64,000 bases of DNA, from contig OZ252110.1 in NCBI GenBank assembly GCA_965248545.1, positions 806,001 through 870,000 on the forward strand. The letters run 5' to 3'. The notes beneath the pieces were generated by a model. It was given only the letters and a program-made list of their open reading frames with translations. It was not told where the DNA came from and ran no database searches. Positions within the stretch are counted from its first letter, which is position 1. Every line of letters starts with the position of its first letter. This DNA is from Alteromonas_E sp965248545. Its GTDB lineage: Bacteria; Pseudomonadota; Gammaproteobacteria; Enterobacterales; Alteromonadaceae. The position numbers were made by a program, and so were the translations under genes. Shown piece by piece: positions 26,923 to 36,403 of the stretch.

Positions 26923-27531
26923 TTAAAGTTGAATGCCGGTAAATGACTGGAAGCCCAACGCCATTAGGCCTGCAATCATAAACACTGACCCAAGACCACG
27001 GACGCCGTCTGGCATATCTGCGTACTTGAGCTTTTCGCGGACTGCTGCAAGTAACGTGATCGCTAACGCCCAACCGATGCCGCTGCCGACACCATAGATT
27101 ACACTCTCGCCAAGAGAGTACTCACGTTGAACCGCGAACGCCACGCCTCCGAAGATTGCACAGTTTACGGTGATAAGCGGCAAAAAGATCCCTAGGGCGT
27201 TGTACAAAGCAGGGAAGAACTTGTCTAAGCTCATTTCCAAAATTTGCACTAAAGCAGCGATAACACCGATGAAGGTCAAAAAGCTCAGGAAGCTAAGGTC
27301 TGCATCAGGGAAACCAGCCCAAGCCAATGCGCCAGGTGCAAGGATATTAGTGTAAATAATCTGGTTAACAGGAACCGAGATCCCCAATACCACGATTACC
27401 GCGACACCGAGGCCCATCGATGTTTTAACCTTCTTAGACACGGCTAGGAAAGTACACATACCGAGGAACAAGCTCAGTGCCATGTTCTCTACGAAAATAG
27501 AGCGGATTAGAAGTGCTACATATTGTTCCAT
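26923..27531 (-). CDS. nqrE: Na+-NQR subunit E
   Basis: A 202-residue membrane protein with six helices. It contains the NqrE/RnfA family's conserved cysteine in VNCAIFGGVAF and the early MCTFLAVSKKV segment. With NqrD it forms the membrane channel region holding the shared iron site. Full length (E. coli-type relatives and Vibrio NqrE are about 198). The gap to nqrD is 2 nt. Confidence 0.98.
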   Translation of the reverse strand: MEQYVALLIRSIFVENMALSLFLGMCTFLAVSKKVKTSMGLGVAVIVVLGISVPVNQIIYTNILAPGALAWAGFPDADLSFLSFLTFIGVIAALVQILEMSLDKFFPALYNALGIFLPLITVNCAIFGGVAFAVQREYSLGESVIYGVGSGIGWALAITLLAAVREKLKYADMPDGVRGLGSVFMIAGLMALGFQSFTGIQL

Positions 27532-27533
27532 GA

Positions 27534-28166
27534 TTATTCCTTAGGCTCTACTTGTTCAGGTCTAATTGTTCGGATGAACCAAATCATACCGCCAATCAAG
27601 AAGAACGAACTGAATGGTAAAATGAGTAGACCATTACCTTGGTACCAACCACCATTCTGAACCAATGGAAGGATCTCAAAACCAAGGATAGTACCGAAGC
27701 CCGCAAGTTCTTTAATAGTGCCGATGACGATTAGGATAAAAGAATAGCCTAATCCGTTACCAATACCGTCCAAGAAGCTCATTGTAGGTGGGCTCTTCAT
27801 GGCATATGCCTCTGCACGCCCCATTACGATACAGTTTGTAATAATCAGACCAACGAAAACCGACAGCTGTTTGGAAATTTCATAGCTGTAGGCTTTCAGC
27901 ACTTGGTCGACCACGATAACCAACGATGCAATGATGGTCATCTGGATGATGATCCTCACACTCGAAGGAATGTGGTTCCGGATAATTGAGATAAACAAAT
28001 TCGAGAATGCGCAAACCGTGGTTAGCGCTAGAGACATAACCAATGCCGTCTCGAGTTTTGTTGTAATCGCCAATGCCGAGCAAATACCTAAAACGTGCAA
28101 GGCAATCGGATTACTGTCTAGTATTGGCCCTAACAGGGCTTTTTTCATTTCTTTAGTGTCTGCCAT
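27534..28166 (-). CDS. nqrD: Na+-NQR subunit D
   Basis: A 210-residue membrane protein with six helices, starting MADTKEMKKALLGPI at the ATG 28166, which has AGAGG at good spacing; a longer frame begins at 28190 but matches family starts less well. CSALAITTKLETALVM carries the cysteine of the intramembrane iron site and ITNCIVMGRAEAYAM is the NqrD/NqrE sequence repeat. It is paired with NqrE, an inverted-topology homologue. Confidence 0.97.
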   Translation of the reverse strand: MADTKEMKKALLGPILDSNPIALHVLGICSALAITTKLETALVMSLALTTVCAFSNLFISIIRNHIPSSVRIIIQMTIIASLVIVVDQVLKAYSYEISKQLSVFVGLIITNCIVMGRAEAYAMKSPPTMSFLDGIGNGLGYSFILIVIGTIKELAGFGTILGFEILPLVQNGGWYQGNGLLILPFSSFFLIGGMIWFIRTIRPEQVEPKE

Positions 28167-28177
28167 TGTCTTGCCTC

Positions 28178-28945
28178 TTATGAACGCCAAGATTGCTTTT
28201 TAAGGTAAGGACCAAAGCCGTTCTCACCCGCCCAGTAGGTCAGCGTATTTTGTACACCATTACTGGTTAGCGTTGCGCCTGAAAGTGCGTCAACCGCATA
28301 AGGGTTGTCTGTACCGGCTTGCTTCTTAACTTGAATCGCAACGTCGCCATCTTTGAAAAGCTGCTTACCATTCCACATTGCTTGCCATGCTGGGTTTTGA
28401 ATTTCACCGCCCAATCCTGGCGTTTCTTTGTGTTGATAGTAAATCAGCTCTTGAATCGTATTTCCGTCTGCATCAACAGCCAAAAATCCGTACATCAGAT
28501 CCCAAAGACCACTGCCGTGAACAGGCAAAATGACTCTAGATACCTTGCCTGCGTCATCACTGACAATGTAAACACTTGCGACATTAGCACGGCGAGTGAA
28601 GCCAACATTACTGCCTTCAACTGCTACACTTGCAGCAGGATCTTTTGCAGCTTTGTACATGTCATAGCCTTCAGCGACTTCAACATATTGACCCGTCGAC
28701 AGGTCGACAAAACGCTCTTGAACGAACTGCTCGTAAACATCACCAATAGAGGCTTTGCTCATGCCAAGCTCATAAAGGCCAGCAGCGGTAAGAATATTCG
28801 TTTTCTTATCCAATGCGGCGTTTGTTTGTTGCAATGAACGTAAGCCTACTGCAGAGCCTGCTACGATGATTGAACAAACAAGACAGACGGCAACGACAAT
28901 ACCGACTGTTTTTCCAAAAGTTTCTTTCTTAGCCGACACGTGCAA
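28178..28945 (-). CDS. nqrC: Na+-NQR subunit C (covalent FMN)
   Basis: A 255-residue protein with one N-terminal helix (about 10-31) and a periplasmic domain. Covalent FMN attaches to the threonine in DALSGATLTSNG, the ApbE target motif. HKETPGLGGEI is also conserved in the subunit. It overlaps nqrB by 17 nt and the longer reading of nqrD by a few nt, as in a tightly coupled operon. Confidence 0.97.
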   Translation of the reverse strand: MHVSAKKETFGKTVGIVVAVCLVCSIIVAGSAVGLRSLQQTNAALDKKTNILTAAGLYELGMSKASIGDVYEQFVQERFVDLSTGQYVEVAEGYDMYKAAKDPAASVAVEGSNVGFTRRANVASVYIVSDDAGKVSRVILPVHGSGLWDLMYGFLAVDADGNTIQELIYYQHKETPGLGGEIQNPAWQAMWNGKQLFKDGDVAIQVKKQAGTDNPYAVDALSGATLTSNGVQNTLTYWAGENGFGPYLKKQSWRS

Positions 28946-30152
28946 CCCTCCGTTTGATATTGCTTTGCGCTACGAAGTAATCAAAGAGTGGAGCCCACAA
29001 GTTAGCGAACAGAATGGCTAACATGATCCCTTCAGGGAATGCTGGGTTGAGCACACGTACCAAGACCGTCATAAAGCCGATAAAAATACCGTAAGCCCAC
29101 TTACCTTGATTAGTGAAGGATGCGGAGACCGGATCGGTTGCCATAAAGAACATACCAAACGCCATACCGCCAATTACGTAGTGCCAGTAGAATGGCATTG
29201 CGAACATCGGATTAGTATCGCTTCCGACGAAGTTCAATAACGACCCGAAGAATGCGACACCTAATGCTACACCGGCAACGATGCGCCAGCTAGCGATTCG
29301 CATGTAAATAATGAACAAACCACCCAGCATGATCGCCAATGTCGAAACTTCACCGACAGAACCTGGAATGTTGCCGAAGAATGCTTGCCACCACAACGTC
29401 ATGTCAGAGAAGTTGTTAGTCAGTTGATTCAACTGGCCACTCGCCGCTTGGCTGAGCCATGTCGCACCTGAATAACCGTCTGCAGCGACCCATACCTGGT
29501 CACCAGAAATCTGCGCCGGGTACGCGAAGTACAAGAATGCGCGACCTGACAAGGCTGGATTTAAGAAGTTACGGCCTGTACCACCGAAGATTTCCTTAGC
29601 GATAACAACACCGAAGGTAATCCCCAGAGCAACCTGCCAAAGCGGGATAGTCGCCGGCAATGTCAACGCGAATAACACTGACGTTACGAAGAAGCCTTCG
29701 TTTACTTCGTGTTTGCGAATCGACGCGAATAGCACTTCCCAGAAGCCACCAACGATAAATGTGACAGCATAAATCGGCAAGAAGAAGCACGCACCGTAGA
29801 ACATCATGCTGCCCCAACCGGTGGTCTCAAGTCCGAGTTGCCCACCTAACGCAGTGAACAGACCCGCCTGCCACATATCAGGTAACACGCCAGCTCCGGC
29901 AATCAACGCATCGTGCGCCTGTGCACCAACGTTGTACATTCCGTAGAACATAGCCGGGAATGTTGCCATCCAAACCATTATCATGATGCGTTTCAGGTCG
30001 ATGCTGTCACGAACATGAGTACCCGCTTTGTTAACTTTACCCGGTGTGTAGAAGATGGTTGCTGCAGCTTCGTACAGGGCATACCACTTCTCATGTTTAC
30101 CGCCAGGTTCAAAATGCGGTTCGATATCTTCTAAAAACGTTTTTAATCCCAT
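28929..30152 (-). CDS. nqrB: Na+-NQR subunit B (covalent FMN, Na+ channel)
   Basis: A 407-residue membrane protein with about ten helices. The N-terminus holds the KAGTHVRDSIDLKR stretch. Covalent FMN is expected on the threonine of DGYSGATWLSQ. EIFGGTGRNFLNPALSGRAFLYFAYP includes the conserved quinone-side motif, and MFFMATDPVSASFTNQGKW follows. Length (Vibrio NqrB about 414) is full. It starts 3 nt after nqrA. Confidence 0.98.
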   Translation of the reverse strand: MGLKTFLEDIEPHFEPGGKHEKWYALYEAAATIFYTPGKVNKAGTHVRDSIDLKRIMIMVWMATFPAMFYGMYNVGAQAHDALIAGAGVLPDMWQAGLFTALGGQLGLETTGWGSMMFYGACFFLPIYAVTFIVGGFWEVLFASIRKHEVNEGFFVTSVLFALTLPATIPLWQVALGITFGVVIAKEIFGGTGRNFLNPALSGRAFLYFAYPAQISGDQVWVAADGYSGATWLSQAASGQLNQLTNNFSDMTLWWQAFFGNIPGSVGEVSTLAIMLGGLFIIYMRIASWRIVAGVALGVAFFGSLLNFVGSDTNPMFAMPFYWHYVIGGMAFGMFFMATDPVSASFTNQGKWAYGIFIGFMTVLVRVLNPAFPEGIMLAILFANLWAPLFDYFVAQSNIKRRVARVG

Positions 30153-30155
30153 GAC

Positions 30156-31496
30156 TTAGCCCTCTTTCTCGATTGTGGTTAGACAGTCGCGTAAGATAGG
30201 TCCGTAGTTGTATTTGCCTGGGCAAACGTACGTACAGAGTGCCAAATCTTCTTCATCAAGCTCTAAACAGCCCAACGAAACCGCACCATCAGTGTCACCG
30301 GAAATTATGTCGCGTAATAAAAGTGTCGGAATGATATCAAGCGGCATAATGCGCTCGTAGTTTCCGATCGGAACCATGGAACGATCTGAACCATTGGTCG
30401 TTGTTGTCATATTAAATTTCTTGCTGCCACTCAAGTGCCCTAAATAAGCGCGTGTAATTGAGTGTTTATCGCTGCCCGGCATAATCCATCCGAACAAGCG
30501 CTTTTCTTTGTCTTCCATGATCAAGGAAACTTGAACGTGATAACGGCCAAGATAGCCGTGCACGCCCATGGCATTGGTACCCATCAACACAGAACCGGAG
30601 ATTGCGCGAACGTCGCCTTCAGCACGTTCACCTGCGGTTAATTCATCAACAGACGCACCGACAACCGTACGCAATAAGCGCGGGTTGGTCGCAGCAGGGC
30701 CGCCGATCGCCACCACGCGGTTGACGTCAATTTCGCCTTTGGTGAATAGCACCCCTATAGCGATAACATCTTGATAACCAACGTGCCATACAGACTTATT
30801 CATACCCACAGGGTCAAGATGATGGATATGTGTCCCGACTAGACCAGCTGGATGTGGTCCCGAAAACTCATGTACGTCCGCTTTCGGCGCAGTTACAGAG
30901 ACATTAGTCCCCTCAGCCTTTGATACGTACACCTTACCATCTGTCAACGTACTCAAAACCGCCAGACCATTGTTAAAGTCTTCACTGCGCTCAGAGATGA
31001 TTGCCGCAGGGTCTGCTGCTAGTGGATTAGTATCCATCACTGCGACAAAGATTGAACTTGGTTTCGCGTCCAAGGCGGGAATTTTACTGAACGGGCGAGT
31101 ACGTAGGCTAACCCACATTCCCGCTTCATTTAGCCGTTCAACGACAGACTCACGCGCCAGGCCGGCTAAGTCTGTTGCAGCAACAGGCTCGTAAGTGACT
31201 TGCTCATCACCTGAGACCTGAATAACAACGGATTGCAATACACGCTTGGCACCGCGGTTCACTTCCACAACTTGTCCAGCAGCAGGCGCTGTGAAACGAA
31301 CGCCAGGATTTTTCTTGTCTTCAAACAAGACCTGACCTTTTTTCACAGTATCGCCAACTTGAACATGCATGGTAGGACGCATACCAACGTATTCTTCGCC
31401 CAACACAGCGACCTTAGTGATAGCAGGGCCATCACTGATTTGCTGCTGAGGCGTTCCCGAGATGGGAAGATCCAAACCTTTTTTGATTTTTATCAT
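30156..31496 (-). CDS. nqrA: Na+-NQR subunit A
   Basis: A 446-residue peripheral subunit. The MIKIKKGLDLPISG start (ATG at 31496) agrees with family members; a GTG four codons earlier (31508) is the alternative. GPHPAGLVGTHIHHLDPV and GEPGQ-like MPLDIIPTLLLRD are recognised NqrA segments. NqrA binds ubiquinone and faces the cytosol. First gene of the six-gene operon, preceded by a 450-nt non-coding region holding its promoter. Confidence 0.96.
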   Translation of the reverse strand: MIKIKKGLDLPISGTPQQQISDGPAITKVAVLGEEYVGMRPTMHVQVGDTVKKGQVLFEDKKNPGVRFTAPAAGQVVEVNRGAKRVLQSVVIQVSGDEQVTYEPVAATDLAGLARESVVERLNEAGMWVSLRTRPFSKIPALDAKPSSIFVAVMDTNPLAADPAAIISERSEDFNNGLAVLSTLTDGKVYVSKAEGTNVSVTAPKADVHEFSGPHPAGLVGTHIHHLDPVGMNKSVWHVGYQDVIAIGVLFTKGEIDVNRVVAIGGPAATNPRLLRTVVGASVDELTAGERAEGDVRAISGSVLMGTNAMGVHGYLGRYHVQVSLIMEDKEKRLFGWIMPGSDKHSITRAYLGHLSGSKKFNMTTTTNGSDRSMVPIGNYERIMPLDIIPTLLLRDIISGDTDGAVSLGCLELDEEDLALCTYVCPGKYNYGPILRDCLTTIEKEG

Positions 31497-31508
31497 ACGC
31501 TTTAGCAC

Positions 31509-31960
31509 TACTCTAATTATAAAACCTGATTTTACTAATCCACTTGGCTTCGCCGCCCGAAAGCTAAGGCAAATAGCCTAGTAAAATGAAATTACGCTAG
31601 CTGATAAACCCAATTTATCCAATACAACTTCGGTCTAAGGCTTACGCTTACTTCACTATGCTGTACACAAAGCAACCAGAATTGCACTGACGGACCCATA
31701 CTGCGGGCAGTGGCTTAAATCGGTACAACGCGTGAGTATTCTGGTGTATTTCGTACATGGCTCAGAATTTCGACGATTCCGTGTCACATATACTGAACTT
31801 AATTACGAGATTTTAACACTAACCTTGATTCATGTGCTAATCAAAATCACTTAAACACTGGAATTTTAATACATTAAATCGGACTTCGGTATGTTATCTC
31901 TAGCATTCAACGAATTTATCGAACAAAACGACGACGATTTTTTTACTTGATAGAAAATGC
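31509..31960. other. Intergenic region upstream of nqrA
   Basis: A 450-nt gap between the nqrA start and the fabV terminator. No open frame beyond a 19-codon one (31890, ATG with a run of acidic residues), no tRNA and no strong hairpin found. It is AT-rich in its distal half (31790-31960) and should hold the nqr promoter and leader, but I could not assign -35/-10 boxes with confidence. Confidence 0.5.
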
Positions 31961-31987
31961 AAAAGCGCCCCATAAAGGAGCGCTTTT
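31961..31987 (-). terminator. Rho-independent terminator after fabV
   Basis: AAAAGCGC, an 11-nt loop and GCGCTTTT form an 8-bp stem with flanking A/T tracts. It lies 21 nt past the fabV stop. Confidence 0.75.
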
Positions 31988-32007
31988 ATGAATCTAAATG
32001 GTGCAAA

Positions 32008-33198
32008 TTACCATTCTCTGACTGGGTCAACATCCGCCTCATAGTCGACGCCATCTATCGAAAAGCCAAACAACTGAAGGAAATCTCGATGATAGCCTTC
32101 ATAGTCAGCCAATTGATGAAAGTTATCTTGGGTAACTTGATCCCATAAGGCTTGAATTTTAGCCTGGGTGGCATCATTCGTCTCTTTGCCATCCATGCGA
32201 TAGCGCCGCATCTCATCGGTTGGTGCATCCGCTGCGAACAAACAATCCGAAAACAAGCCAACAATCTGCTCAATACAACCTTCGTGAGTGCCTTCTTCCT
32301 TCATAACCTTGTAAATCAAAGAAATGTACAGTGGCATAACCGGAATTGCCGAACTCGCTTGCGTCACCAGAGCTTTTAATGAAGACACGTAAGCATCAAC
32401 ATTGAGTTTCTCGTGTTTCGTACGAATCGCTTTTGCGGCTCTGTCGAGATCTTCCTTCGCTTTGCCTATGGTCGCTTGACCATATATCGGCCATGTGAGT
32501 GCCTTACCGATATACGTATATGCGGTTGTTTGGCAATCTTCCGCTAAGCAATCTGCATCTGCTAGCGCTTGCATCCACAATTCCCAATCTTCACCACCCA
32601 TGACTTTAACCGTGTCATGAATCTCTTGCTCATCAGCAGGTTCAAGATCGACAGTGTGAATCAAATCTTTGTCAGTATCATATGTCTTGGTCGAATAAGC
32701 TTGTCCCACAGGCTTTAACGTTGACTTGTATACATTGCCGGAGACAGGGTCGGCTCGACGCGGCGAAGCAAGGCTGTAGACAACTAAGTCAACTTTACCT
32801 AGGTCAGCCTTGATGGCCTCGATTACGTCAGCTTTTAGTTCGTTTGAAAACGCGTCACCGTTGAGTGTTTTCGCATACAGACCATCTTGACTAGCTCGTG
32901 CGTGAAAGGCAGCGGTATTATACCATCCAGCTGTACCAGTCTTGCGTTCTGTGGGCGCTTTTTCGAAACAAACGCCCAATGTTTTGGCCTGATAACCATA
33001 TGCCGCAGTTATACGAGAAGCCAACCCATAGCCGGTAGAACAACCGATGACTAATACATTTTTAGGTTGTGCCGATGTCGCCGCAAAACGGTCTTGCTGC
33101 GTCTGCGTGTAAGCAATTTGATTATCAACTGACTTTGCACACCCTTCTGGATGCGCATTGGTGCAGATGAATCCACGAACTTTAGGCTTAATAACCAT
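32008..33198 (-). CDS. fabV: Enoyl-ACP reductase FabV (trans-2-enoyl-CoA/ACP reductase)
   Basis: A 396-residue protein starting MVIKPKVRGFICTNAHPEGC, the conserved N-terminus of FabV; ATG 33198 has AGGA upstream and is preferred to a longer frame from 33255. NADH-binding: VLVIGCSTGYGLASRI. Catalytic Tyr-x8-Lys is in YGQATIGKAK. The reaction is the last reduction of fatty acid elongation. FabV is naturally insensitive to triclosan in other species. Single gene between two terminated units; TRAP transporter gene upstream. Confidence 0.97.
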   Translation of the reverse strand: MVIKPKVRGFICTNAHPEGCAKSVDNQIAYTQTQQDRFAATSAQPKNVLVIGCSTGYGLASRITAAYGYQAKTLGVCFEKAPTERKTGTAGWYNTAAFHARASQDGLYAKTLNGDAFSNELKADVIEAIKADLGKVDLVVYSLASPRRADPVSGNVYKSTLKPVGQAYSTKTYDTDKDLIHTVDLEPADEQEIHDTVKVMGGEDWELWMQALADADCLAEDCQTTAYTYIGKALTWPIYGQATIGKAKEDLDRAAKAIRTKHEKLNVDAYVSSLKALVTQASSAIPVMPLYISLIYKVMKEEGTHEGCIEQIVGLFSDCLFAADAPTDEMRRYRMDGKETNDATQAKIQALWDQVTQDNFHQLADYEGYHRDFLQLFGFSIDGVDYEADVDPVREW

Positions 33199-33269
33199 AC
33201 TGATTCCTAATGATAAAACTGGCGCGTATTGTAGTCGCCAATACGCGAGAAACAACTCGGAGCAGAGAC

Positions 33270-34373
33270 CTACTGCCGATTTTCGTAGTAAGCTTGTTCA
33301 GAAAGCTCATGATATTGCCTCACGCCTTCATAAAACGACTTATAGGATTGATAGATTCGAGCAAAATCAGCGTTCTCGGCAGATTTTTCGGCTAGAACCT
33401 CGGCTGTGGCAAGGCGCAAAGCCGCGAGTACATCTTCCGGTAATGGCCGTACATCGACATTGTGCTCGTTAATCAACTGCTGCATCGCATTGTTGTTACG
33501 CGCGGTGTACTCGTCCAACATATCCTGGTTGACTGCGCGAGTCGCAACTTCAACAATGGCTTGTAAGTCTTTTGGTAAGGCGTCAAAGGCTTCTTTATTG
33601 ACAATAAATTCCAACACGGTGCCAGGCTCATGCCAGCCTGAGTGATAGTAGTAGGTTGCCGCGTTGTGCAACCCAAAAGCTAAGTCGTTATATGGGCCTA
33701 CCCACTCTGTTGCATCAATAGCACCGGTTTGTAGTGACGTGAAAATCTGATCACCGCGCAGGGTAACCGGAACTCCGCCGAGCTTGTTGAGTACCTCCCC
33801 CCCTAAGCCAGGAATTCGCATGCTTAGACCATTAAAATCCTCGACACTGTTGATCTCTTTCTTAAACCAACCGGCCATTTGCACACCAGAGTTGCCCCCA
33901 GCGAATGGGATAACGCCAAATGGCTCGTATATTTCGCGCCACAACTCCATACCACCGCCATAATGCAGCCACGCATTCATCTCGGTCGCATTCATACCGA
34001 ATGGAATCGCCGAGAAAATAGGCGCGGCAGGGATCTTACCTTTCCAATAATAGGCACCAGCATGGCCCATCTCTGCTGTACCTTGCTGAACGGCGTCCAG
34101 TACCTGCAACCCTGGCACGAGTTCACCCGCGCCATAGACTCGGACGGTAAGCCGTCCGCCGGACATCTCGTTGACGTATTTTGCAAAAGTCTCGGGGCCA
34201 CGGCCGAGACCGGGAAAGTTCTTAGGCCAGGCAGTTACCATCTTCCAGCGAAATTCTTGTTGCGCGGCAGAATCCGCCACTGCTGTATTGGAGGTCGTGG
34301 CAGGTTGGCCACAAGCGGTCAATATCAATAGGCTGGCAACGCCTAAGAGTCCTAATAGTCGAGTTGTTTTCAT
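33270..34373 (-). CDS. TRAP transporter solute-binding protein (DctP family, TakP-like), lipoprotein
   Basis: A 367-residue receptor of the TRAP transporter. An N-terminal hydrophobic stretch ends in the lipobox LTAC (Cys about 21), then a linker of Thr/Ala/Ser. So it is probably a membrane-anchored lipoprotein, whereas most TRAP receptors are soluble. WKMVTAWPKNFPGLG, AGAYYWKGKIPAAPIF, FGMNATEMNAWLHYGGG and the conserved DGLQTGAIDATEW-like motif SLQTGAIDATEW suit the COG4663 group, which includes TakP and binds 2-oxoacids or aromatic acids. It lies 17 nt after the large permease. Substrate is inferred at group level only. Confidence 0.92.
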   Translation of the reverse strand: MKTTRLLGLLGVASLLILTACGQPATTSNTAVADSAAQQEFRWKMVTAWPKNFPGLGRGPETFAKYVNEMSGGRLTVRVYGAGELVPGLQVLDAVQQGTAEMGHAGAYYWKGKIPAAPIFSAIPFGMNATEMNAWLHYGGGMELWREIYEPFGVIPFAGGNSGVQMAGWFKKEINSVEDFNGLSMRIPGLGGEVLNKLGGVPVTLRGDQIFTSLQTGAIDATEWVGPYNDLAFGLHNAATYYYHSGWHEPGTVLEFIVNKEAFDALPKDLQAIVEVATRAVNQDMLDEYTARNNNAMQQLINEHNVDVRPLPEDVLAALRLATAEVLAEKSAENADFARIYQSYKSFYEGVRQYHELSEQAYYENRQ

Positions 34374-34390
34374 CGGGCAACCTTGCTTTT

Positions 34391-35755
34391 TTAATAAATT
34401 AAATCAGGTAAAAACGTGGCGATTTCCGGCCATATAAACAGTAATACTAGCAACAGCAACTGAATACCGATAAAGGGGATTACGCCTTTGTAAATTTGTG
34501 CCGTTTTAATGCTCGGTGGGGCAACACCGCGCAGATAAAACAGGGCAAAACCGAATGGCGGAGTTAAAAATGAGGTCTGCAAATTTACTGCGAGCATAAT
34601 GCCCAACCATACCGGATCGAGTCCCATCATAAGCAATACTGGGGCGACGATCGGTACGACCACAAATGTAATCTCAATAAAGTCGAGAATAAACCCAAGT
34701 AGAAACACCACCAGCATCACCACCAACATGGCACCTAGTGCACCGCCTGGCAGAGACTCGAAAAAGCCTTGGATTAACTCTTCCCCACCAAAACCGCGAA
34801 ACACCAGCGAAAATATCGAGGCTCCGATTAAAATCAAAAATACCATCGAGGTGATCTTGCTCGTTTCAGTGAGAACCTGCATCAACTGCGTTCTTGTCAG
34901 TGCCCGCTTCAATACTGCCAGCACGAATGCGCCCATCGCACCAACGCCGGCGGCCTCTGTAGGTGTTGCGAACCCTGCAATAATGGCCCCCAAAACGATG
35001 ACGATGAGTAACAGTGGTGGTAACAAAGCAGAAAATAGTTCGCTACTGGTAATGTCGGACTTGCTTTCTTGAATCGCTTGTCCATCACTACCGGTGCGAG
35101 CCGCAAAAATCACGTATAGCATATACAGCACAACCAAAATCATGCCAGGAATCACAGCGCCAACGAATAAGTCACCCACCGACACAGAGTCGGGCGAGAA
35201 GATCCCCATATTAAGTTGTGCTTGCTGGTAAGCGCTGGATAACACGTCGCCCAGTAAAACCAATGCAATTGAAGGTGGAATGATTTGACCCAAGGTACCG
35301 GTTGCACAAATAAGTCCTGTGCTTAGCTCGGGCGTATAACCCTTTTTCATCATACTCGGGAGTGACAATAATCCCATCGTGACAACAGTCGCACCGACGA
35401 TACCTGTACTCGCCGCCAGCAGCATTCCCACTAGCACAACTGACACTGCCATGCCGGCCGGGAAACGCCCACTGAGTAAATGCGACATCGCATTGAGCAG
35501 CTGTTCTGCAATCTTAGATTTTTCGAGCAGTACACCCATAAATACAAATAGAGGCACGGCGATCAAGGTTGTATTGGTCAAAATACCGTACAAACGGCTC
35601 GGCATCGCGTTTAAATAGCTGGGATCAAAGCTTCCGGTCAAAACGCCAATACCGGCGAATAACAGCGAAGTTCCAGCCAGCGTCAATGCTACGGGGTAAC
35701 CAATCAACAAGGCTGCGCAGATACACACAAATAGAATAAGCGCCATATATTCCAT
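34391..35755 (-). CDS. TRAP transporter large permease (DctM family)
   Basis: A 454-residue inner membrane protein with about 12 helices. Family pieces: PLFVFMGVLLEKS, GATVVTMGLLSLPSMMKKGYTPELSTGLICATGTLGQIIPPS, and the second repeat FATPTEAAGVGAMGAF. This subunit carries the substrate with sodium. It overlaps the small permease by one base and leads into the receptor gene 17 nt later, so dctQ-dctM-dctP form one operon. Confidence 0.96.
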   Translation of the reverse strand: MEYMALILFVCICAALLIGYPVALTLAGTSLLFAGIGVLTGSFDPSYLNAMPSRLYGILTNTTLIAVPLFVFMGVLLEKSKIAEQLLNAMSHLLSGRFPAGMAVSVVLVGMLLAASTGIVGATVVTMGLLSLPSMMKKGYTPELSTGLICATGTLGQIIPPSIALVLLGDVLSSAYQQAQLNMGIFSPDSVSVGDLFVGAVIPGMILVVLYMLYVIFAARTGSDGQAIQESKSDITSSELFSALLPPLLLIVIVLGAIIAGFATPTEAAGVGAMGAFVLAVLKRALTRTQLMQVLTETSKITSMVFLILIGASIFSLVFRGFGGEELIQGFFESLPGGALGAMLVVMLVVFLLGFILDFIEITFVVVPIVAPVLLMMGLDPVWLGIMLAVNLQTSFLTPPFGFALFYLRGVAPPSIKTAQIYKGVIPFIGIQLLLLVLLFIWPEIATFLPDLIY

Positions 35756-36261
35756 TATTCTAGGTCCGCCTTTTTCAGTTGTGCAATTGCGTTACCTATT
35801 TGCGCTATCCCCTGCAACATAAGCAATATGGACATCGCAGGGATTAAGCTCTTGAGTACAAAAACCAGAGGCAAACCGCCGGCTTCGGTTGAGGATTCCA
35901 TGAGCTGCCATGAACTCCACACGTAGTCCCAACTGATTAGCAGAATAAAAATACACACGGGGAACAAAAAAAACACCGTGCCAAACAGATTAATACATAG
36001 CTTGCGGCGCACAGAGTATTGACGATAGAAAATATCCACACGCACATGTCCGTCTTCAGCAAGGGTGTATGCAGCTCCCAGCATAAATACGATAGCATGT
36101 AGGTACATCACCGATTCTTGTAGCGCGATCCAGCCAGTACCAAACCCGTAGCGAAATACCACAATGGCAAAGGTGATGAATGTCATTAGTAAAATGCCGA
36201 TACTGGCGAATTTACCCAATGCGGCAACGAATCGACTGATGTGTGAGCACAAAGCGAGCAC
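35755..36261 (-). CDS. TRAP transporter small permease (DctQ family)
   Basis: A 168-residue protein with four hydrophobic segments. LQESVMYLHAIVFMLGAAYTLAEDGHVRVDIFY matches the DctQ family, in which a helix pair is followed by the GHVRVD motif. It stabilises the large permease and helps the receptor dock. First gene of the operon, 1-nt overlap with dctM. Confidence 0.95.
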   Translation of the reverse strand: MLALCSHISRFVAALGKFASIGILLMTFITFAIVVFRYGFGTGWIALQESVMYLHAIVFMLGAAYTLAEDGHVRVDIFYRQYSVRRKLCINLFGTVFFLFPVCIFILLISWDYVWSSWQLMESSTEAGGLPLVFVLKSLIPAMSILLMLQGIAQIGNAIAQLKKADLE

Positions 36262-36342
36262 AGAATTCCTTCTTATTTATTGTTATCGAGGTAATACAGG
36301 CAGTAGGTTAAGCGCTTGAGTGGTGGTAACGCAAGCGCAATA

Positions 36343-36383
36343 AAAAACCCCGGGGCAAAAGTCTGACCAGGGGTTTTAAAAAA
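36343..36383 (-). terminator. Rho-independent terminator after fklB
   Basis: AAAACCCC at 36344-36351 pairs with GGGGTTTT at 36370-36377, in a long hairpin whose minus-strand side ends in a T run. It lies 20 nt beyond the fklB stop. Confidence 0.7.
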
Positions 36384-36403
36384 AATGACGTAACGTTTAA
36401 CGT

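Noticed and set aside
28319..28837. A 172-codon plus-strand frame within nqrC
   Set aside because: Antisense to nqrC with no recognisable protein pattern or ribosome binding site.
31890..31949. A 19-codon frame in the nqrA upstream region
   Set aside because: No conservation evidence and no convincing ribosome binding site.
34599..35072. A 157-codon plus-strand frame rich in Ser/Thr/Pro/Asn
   Set aside because: Its composition is that of the antisense of a hydrophobic membrane gene (dctM).
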